10,165 bases of DNA from Dichotomicrobium sp046543175 (lineage in GTDB: Bacteria > Pseudomonadota > Alphaproteobacteria > Rhizobiales > Rhodomicrobiaceae). Positions 6,953 to 10,165 of this stretch are shown here, piece by piece (the first letter of the stretch is position 1; each line of letters starts with the position of its first letter). Location of the stretch: contig JBKGZY010000094.1 in the NCBI GenBank assembly GCA_046543175.1, forward strand, positions 1-10,165, written 5' to 3'. The notes below the pieces were generated by a model. The model was not told where the DNA came from and did no database searches. It worked only from the letters and a program-made list of their open reading frames with translations. A program made the translations under genes and the position numbers.

Positions 6953-8053
6953 ATGGCGGTCAAGCGGCACCGCGTCCCTTGGCCGGTAATGATCGGCCTT
7001 GCAACCGTCATTGCCGCGGCCGTGGTTCTCTGGGTTTTCTGGAGCGGCGAGCCGGACAGTCGCGCGGGACCGCTACCCGCGCTCGGCGCGCCGATCGAAC
7101 GCACGACCGTCTCCGGCCTGTCGGCTGGCGCCTACATGGCGGGGCAGTTCCAGGTGGCGCATTCCGACATCGTCACCGGGGCCGGCCTCGTCGCGGGCGG
7201 GCCCTATGGCTGCGCGGAAAGCGAGTTCGCCCGGCTCTGGCCGATCTGGACCACGGCCGTGCCGCACAACCTCAATCTCGCCACGAATGCCTGCGCCGGC
7301 GACAGCCTGTCGGTGATGGGCAAGCCGGATGTCGACACGCTGGTGCGGCGCACGCGCGAACTGGCCGAGGACGGGGAAATTGCGCCAGTGAGCGGGCTTT
7401 CGGACGACCGCCTCTACCTTTTCCATGCGCGGGACGACGAGACCGTGGCGCGATCCGTCGTGGAGAAGGCCGCGGAGTATTACCGGCAGGTCGGCGTGCC
7501 GGAAGAGAATATCCGCTTCGTGCGCTTTGACCGCGGCGCGCACGCTTTCATCACCCAGGACGCCGGCGCGGACTGCGGCACGGCCGGGTCGCCATTCCTG
7601 AACGACTGCGATTACGACCAGGCCGGAGCGATCCTGCGCCACCTGTTCCCGGAGGCGAAGCAGCCCGGCGATGTCGCCACGGGAGCGTTCAGGGTTTTCA
7701 ATCAGCCGCGCTACGCCCCCGATGGCAACGACCACAGCCTGGCGCGCGAAGGTGTCGTCTACATCCCGCCGTCCTGCCGAGAGCGGGCAGGGTGCGCCGT
7801 GCATGTCGTGTTTCACGGCTGCGAGCAGAACCGCGCCCGGGTCGGCGAGGCTTTCATACGGGGTTCGGGTTACGCGCGCTGGGCGGACGCCAACCGGCTG
7901 ATCGTCCTGTTTCCCCAGCTGCGCCGCAGCGCGGTGAACCCCCGGTCGTGCTGGGACTGGTGGGGCTATACCGGCCTGAATTACCGCCAGCGTTCAGCCC
8001 CCCAGATCGCGACGGTGCGCGCCATGCTGGCGCGTCTGGCGGAGACGCAATGA
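6953..8053 (+). CDS. Membrane-anchored PHB depolymerase family esterase
   Basis: Alpha/beta-hydrolase of the poly(3-hydroxybutyrate) depolymerase family, 366 residues, predicted to hydrolyse polyester or other ester bonds outside the cytoplasm. Seen: a single hydrophobic anchor or uncleaved signal at about 10-30, the nucleophile box GLSAG with Ser57, a probable acid in FHARDDE (Asp161 or Asp162), a probable His197 in RGAHAFIT, and the family motif VVFHGCEQN at 285-293. The C-terminal CWDWWGYTG at 333-341 is also typical. Eight cysteines (87, 114, 208, 219, 275, 281, 290, 333) suit disulfides in an oxidising compartment. The ATG at 6953 has GGAG eight bases upstream. True PHB activity is not assured, since this family includes esterases of other specificity and no substrate-binding domain is visible. 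No polyhydroxyalkanoate genes are adjacent; the gene looks monocistronic. Confidence 0.88.
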   Translation: MAVKRHRVPWPVMIGLATVIAAAVVLWVFWSGEPDSRAGPLPALGAPIERTTVSGLSAGAYMAGQFQVAHSDIVTGAGLVAGGPYGCAESEFARLWPIWTTAVPHNLNLATNACAGDSLSVMGKPDVDTLVRRTRELAEDGEIAPVSGLSDDRLYLFHARDDETVARSVVEKAAEYYRQVGVPEENIRFVRFDRGAHAFITQDAGADCGTAGSPFLNDCDYDQAGAILRHLFPEAKQPGDVATGAFRVFNQPRYAPDGNDHSLAREGVVYIPPSCRERAGCAVHVVFHGCEQNRARVGEAFIRGSGYARWADANRLIVLFPQLRRSAVNPRSCWDWWGYTGLNYRQRSAPQIATVRAMLARLAETQ

Positions 8054-8069
8054 TCCGTGGTAGCGATTA

Positions 8070-8158
8070 GCGTGTGGGTTGTACCCGCAAAAGCGGTGGC
8101 GAACTTCGGCCGCTGCCTCTGACTTGCCTTGTTCTGATCGAATCGTACAACCGCACGC
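8070..8158. repeat. Interrupted inverted repeat upstream of galU
   Basis: The left arm GCGTG-TG-GGTTGTAC (8070-8084) and right arm GTACAACC-G-CACGC (8145-8158) are inverted copies, matching over 8 and then 5 bp around a 2-versus-1-base bulge, with 60 bases between them. The right arm overlaps the candidate galU -10 element. It could be a paired binding site or a long-range RNA stem; the left arm also contacts a small CCGC-AAAA-GCGG hairpin (8085-8096). Confidence 0.4.
8124..8151 (+). promoter_or_regulatory. Candidate housekeeping promoter of galU
   Basis: TTGCCT (8124-8129), a 16-base spacer and TACAAC (8146-8151), each 4/6 to the sigma-70 consensus. The predicted start is near 8158, giving a leader of about 26 bases before the ATG at 8184. 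The call rests on pattern only. Confidence 0.35.
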
Positions 8159-8183
8159 GTGAAAGCAGTCCAAGAGCCCGTCC

Positions 8184-9086
8184 ATGAGCACTTCCGTCCG
8201 AAAGGCCGTGTTTCCCGTCGCCGGTCTCGGCACCCGGTTCCTGCCGGCAACAAAGGCCATCCCCAAGGAGATGCTGCCCGTCGTCGACCGGCCGCTGATC
8301 CAGCACGTTGTCGACGAGGCCAGGGCTGCCGGGATCGAGCACACGGTCTTCGTCACCGGCCGCAACAAGCATGTCATCGAGGATCATTTCGACATCCAGT
8401 ACGAACTGGAGGAGGTTCTGCGGCTTCGCAACAAGACCGAGGACCTTGCCCTGCTGAACAGTCTTCGGCCCGAACCGGGCCAGTCGAGCTTCACCCGCCA
8501 GCAGGAGCCGCTGGGGCTCGGCCATGCGGTCTGGTGCGCGCGCGACCTGATCGGGGATCAGCCATTCGCGCTGCTCCTGCCGGACGTGCTCGTGAAAACC
8601 TCGGGCGCAGGCTGTCTGACGGAGATGATGCAGGTCTATCAGCGCCTCACGGCGGAGATCGGCGGGAAGATCAACATCATTGCAGTGGAGAAGGTCGATC
8701 CATCAGAGGTCCACAAATACGGTGTCGTCAGCATCGGAGACGGCGCGGACCGGCTGTGGCCCGTCACGGGCATGGTGGAGAAACCGGCGGTGGAAGACGC
8801 GCCGTCGAACCTGACAATCCTGGGGCGCTATATCCTCCAGCCGGAGATTTTCGACATCCTGGACGATCAGGAGGCCGGCGCGGGCGGCGAAATCCAGATC
8901 ACCGACGCCATGCTCAAGCTCATGGAACACCAGAAGGTTTTTGCCTTCGAGCCGAGCGGACAGAGTTACGATTGCGGCTCGAAGTTCGGCTTCCTGGAGG
9001 CCAATATCGCCTACGCGCTCGATGACGCGGATATGGCGGGGCCGGTGCGCGAGGAAATCCGGCGGCTCGCGCGTATGCTGGATTGA
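8184..9086 (+). CDS. galU: UTP-glucose-1-phosphate uridylyltransferase
   Basis: Makes UDP-glucose from UTP and glucose-1-phosphate in the cytoplasm, feeding LPS, exopolysaccharide and glycan synthesis. It is 300 residues, the usual GalU length. Seen: the nucleotide-binding loop GLGTRFLPATK at 14-24 followed by Lys28 in IPKEMLP, QQEPLGLGHAV at 106-116, LLPDV at 131-135 with the expected metal-binding Asp134, VEKP at 198-201, GEIQITDA at 235-242 and YDCGSKFGF at 262-270. The last motif is diagnostic of GalU over related nucleotidyltransferases such as RmlA. The ATG at 8184 is the natural start just before the first beta strand; its ribosome site is weak (AAGAG). It lies 66 bp before kdsD on the same strand, and both products serve envelope polysaccharide synthesis. 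Confidence 0.97.
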   Translation: MSTSVRKAVFPVAGLGTRFLPATKAIPKEMLPVVDRPLIQHVVDEARAAGIEHTVFVTGRNKHVIEDHFDIQYELEEVLRLRNKTEDLALLNSLRPEPGQSSFTRQQEPLGLGHAVWCARDLIGDQPFALLLPDVLVKTSGAGCLTEMMQVYQRLTAEIGGKINIIAVEKVDPSEVHKYGVVSIGDGADRLWPVTGMVEKPAVEDAPSNLTILGRYILQPEIFDILDDQEAGAGGEIQITDAMLKLMEHQKVFAFEPSGQSYDCGSKFGFLEANIAYALDDADMAGPVREEIRRLARMLD

Positions 9087-9119
9087 TAATGACGGGCTGC
9101 ACGGTTCAAACGTTAACCG
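9083..9119 (+). promoter_or_regulatory. Possible kdsD promoter and small inverted repeat
   Basis: TTGATA (9083-9088, overlapping the galU stop), a 17-base spacer and TCAAAC (9106-9111). The -35 is 5/6, the -10 only 3/6. An inverted repeat CGGTT (9102-9106) / AACCG (9115-9119) straddles the -10. It might give kdsD expression independent of galU. Weak evidence. Confidence 0.22.
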
Positions 9120-9136
9120 GGCAGAATAAAAGAGCC

Positions 9137-9143
9137 AGGAGGG
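9137..9143 (+). promoter_or_regulatory. Strong ribosome binding site of kdsD
   Basis: AGGAGGG ends 9 bases before the ATG at 9153. It is the best Shine-Dalgarno match in the window and fixes the kdsD start. Confidence 0.8.
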
Positions 9144-9152
9144 ATACAAGGC

Positions 9153-10165
9153 ATGTCACAGGCGACGATCGCGTCGGAGGTTGCCGTTTCCGAAAGCGCG
9201 AAGGCCGACCCTTCGGTGCGGTCGGCGCTGCGCACGCTCGATTTCGAGCTGGGCGGCATCGCCGCGCTCAAGCAGGAGATGTCCGGCGCGCTCGGGGAAC
9301 GCTTCGCCGGGGCGGTGGAACTGCTGCAATCGCTCTCCGGCCGGGCCATCGTCAGCGGCATGGGCAAGAGCGGGCATATCGGCCAGAAGATCGCGGCCAC
9401 GCTGTCATCCGTCGGCACCCCGGCATTCTTCGTGCATCCCGGCGAGGCGAGCCACGGCGATCTCGGCATGATTACCCCGGAGGATGCCGTCATCGCGCTC
9501 TCCTGGTCCGGCGAGACGGCCGAGCTCGCCAACCTGCTGACCTACGCCCGCCGCTTCGCGGTGCCGATCATCGCCATCACCTCGCGCGCCAACAGCTCGC
9601 TCGCCAAGGCGGCGCACCACGCGCTGGTTCTGCCACAGGCGACCGAAGCCTGCCCGCATGGCCTCGCGCCGACGACCTCCTCGCTGATGCAGCTTGCCAT
9701 CGGCGACGCGCTGGCCATCGCGCTTCTGGAGGGCAAGGGCTTCACCGCGCATGACTTCAAGGTGTTTCACCCCGGCGGGCAGTTGGGCGCCAAACTCAAG
9801 CATGTCGGCGATTTCATGCATACCGGCGAGCGCCTGCCGCTGGCGGATGCGGATACGCCGATGAGCGAGGCGCTGGTGCTGATGACGGAAAAATCCTTCG
9901 GCTGTCTCGGTGTCGTGGACGGCAGCGGCAAGCTGATCGGGATCCTGACCGACGGGGACCTGCGGCGGAACATGGGCGATGGGCTGCTCGCCGCGAAAGT
10001 GCGCGAGGTCATGACCCGGGCGCCGAAAACCATCGGGCCGGACGCGCTGGCGAGCGCGGCGCTCAATATCCTGAATACCGCGAAGATAACCGCGTTGTTC
10101 GTGGTCGAGGAGGACCGGCCGGTCGGGATCGTGCATATCCACGACCTGCTGCGGCTCGGCGTTGC
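9153..10165 (+). CDS. kdsD: Arabinose-5-phosphate isomerase (KdsD/KpsF family), 3' end cut by window
   Basis: Interconverts ribulose-5-phosphate and arabinose-5-phosphate, the first step towards Kdo for LPS. 337 codons are visible with no stop; the E. coli enzyme is 328 residues and its end (HDLLRAGVV) aligns with HDLLRLGV here, so probably only a residue or a few are missing. Seen: an SIS domain at about 45-195 with GMGKSGHIG (69-77), HGDLGM (101-106), SWSGET (117-122) and ACPHGLAPTTSS (166-177), the FHPGG motif (205-209), then two CBS domains at about 218-275 and 284-337, the first containing ILTDGDLRR. Residues equivalent to those reported important in E. coli KdsD (Lys59, Glu111, Glu152, His193) appear as Lys72, Glu124, Glu165 and His206. 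The N-terminus is about a dozen residues longer than in E. coli. The frame shows no breaks. Confidence 0.96.
   Translation, partial: MSQATIASEVAVSESAKADPSVRSALRTLDFELGGIAALKQEMSGALGERFAGAVELLQSLSGRAIVSGMGKSGHIGQKIAATLSSVGTPAFFVHPGEASHGDLGMITPEDAVIALSWSGETAELANLLTYARRFAVPIIAITSRANSSLAKAAHHALVLPQATEACPHGLAPTTSSLMQLAIGDALAIALLEGKGFTAHDFKVFHPGGQLGAKLKHVGDFMHTGERLPLADADTPMSEALVLMTEKSFGCLGVVDGSGKLIGILTDGDLRRNMGDGLLAAKVREVMTRAPKTIGPDALASAALNILNTAKITALFVVEEDRPVGIVHIHDLLRLGV

Noticed and set aside
8051..8056. TGATCC on the plus strand at the end of the esterase gene, a possible second sigma-E site before galU
   Set aside because: It overlaps the esterase stop and has no element like the rpoE -10 at 16-19 bases; the same hexamer also occurs inside genes (966, 4106, 8294).
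8085..8096. CCGC-AAAA-GCGG hairpin as an esterase terminator
   Set aside because: The stem is only 4 bp and no T-run follows.

Overview
The window looks like ordinary chromosome of a high-GC alphaproteobacterium. The evidence is the codon bias towards G/C at third positions, an ECF11-type rpoE-chrR pair (a mainly proteobacterial module best known from Rhodobacter and Caulobacter), a Gram-negative Kdo-pathway gene (kdsD) and a galU that resembles those of alphaproteobacteria. I cannot name the genus; Hyphomicrobiales or a relative is a guess. I see no tRNA, rRNA, insertion sequence, CRISPR array, prophage gene or toxin/defence system.

Positions 1-2180 (all minus strand) hold a stress regulon core. 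The sigma factor rpoE overlaps the zinc anti-sigma factor chrR by four bases (GTGA). A short-chain dehydrogenase follows 36 bp later and runs off the left edge. A TGATCC -35 element lies just upstream of rpoE and is the signature of self-activation by this sigma class. In R. sphaeroides this system responds to singlet oxygen and organic peroxides, so the three genes probably form one autoregulated operon.

Positions 2181-5814 hold two divergent genes whose products carry export signals. On the minus strand is a family 3 glycoside hydrolase with NagZ catalytic motifs behind a long acidic, low-complexity linker. On the plus strand is a TPR-repeat protein with a distinct C-terminal domain. Both probably act in the periplasm, the first on peptidoglycan-type amino sugars.

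Positions 5815-6952 hold a YgjV-family membrane protein and a possible 57-residue protein downstream of it, both on the minus strand. A 298-bp upstream spacer follows, with a candidate promoter overlapped by a near-perfect palindrome.

Positions 6953-10165 (plus strand) hold a membrane-anchored PHB-depolymerase-type esterase, then galU (UDP-glucose synthesis) and kdsD (arabinose-5-phosphate isomerase). The last two supply envelope polysaccharide and LPS precursors. kdsD is cut by the right edge with probably only one or a few residues missing.

Nothing here is clearly a new biological system. The points most worth checking are the rpoE self-promoter and start, the exported linker-bearing GH3 enzyme, the palindrome in front of the esterase, the inverted repeat in front of galU and the small ORF behind ygjV.
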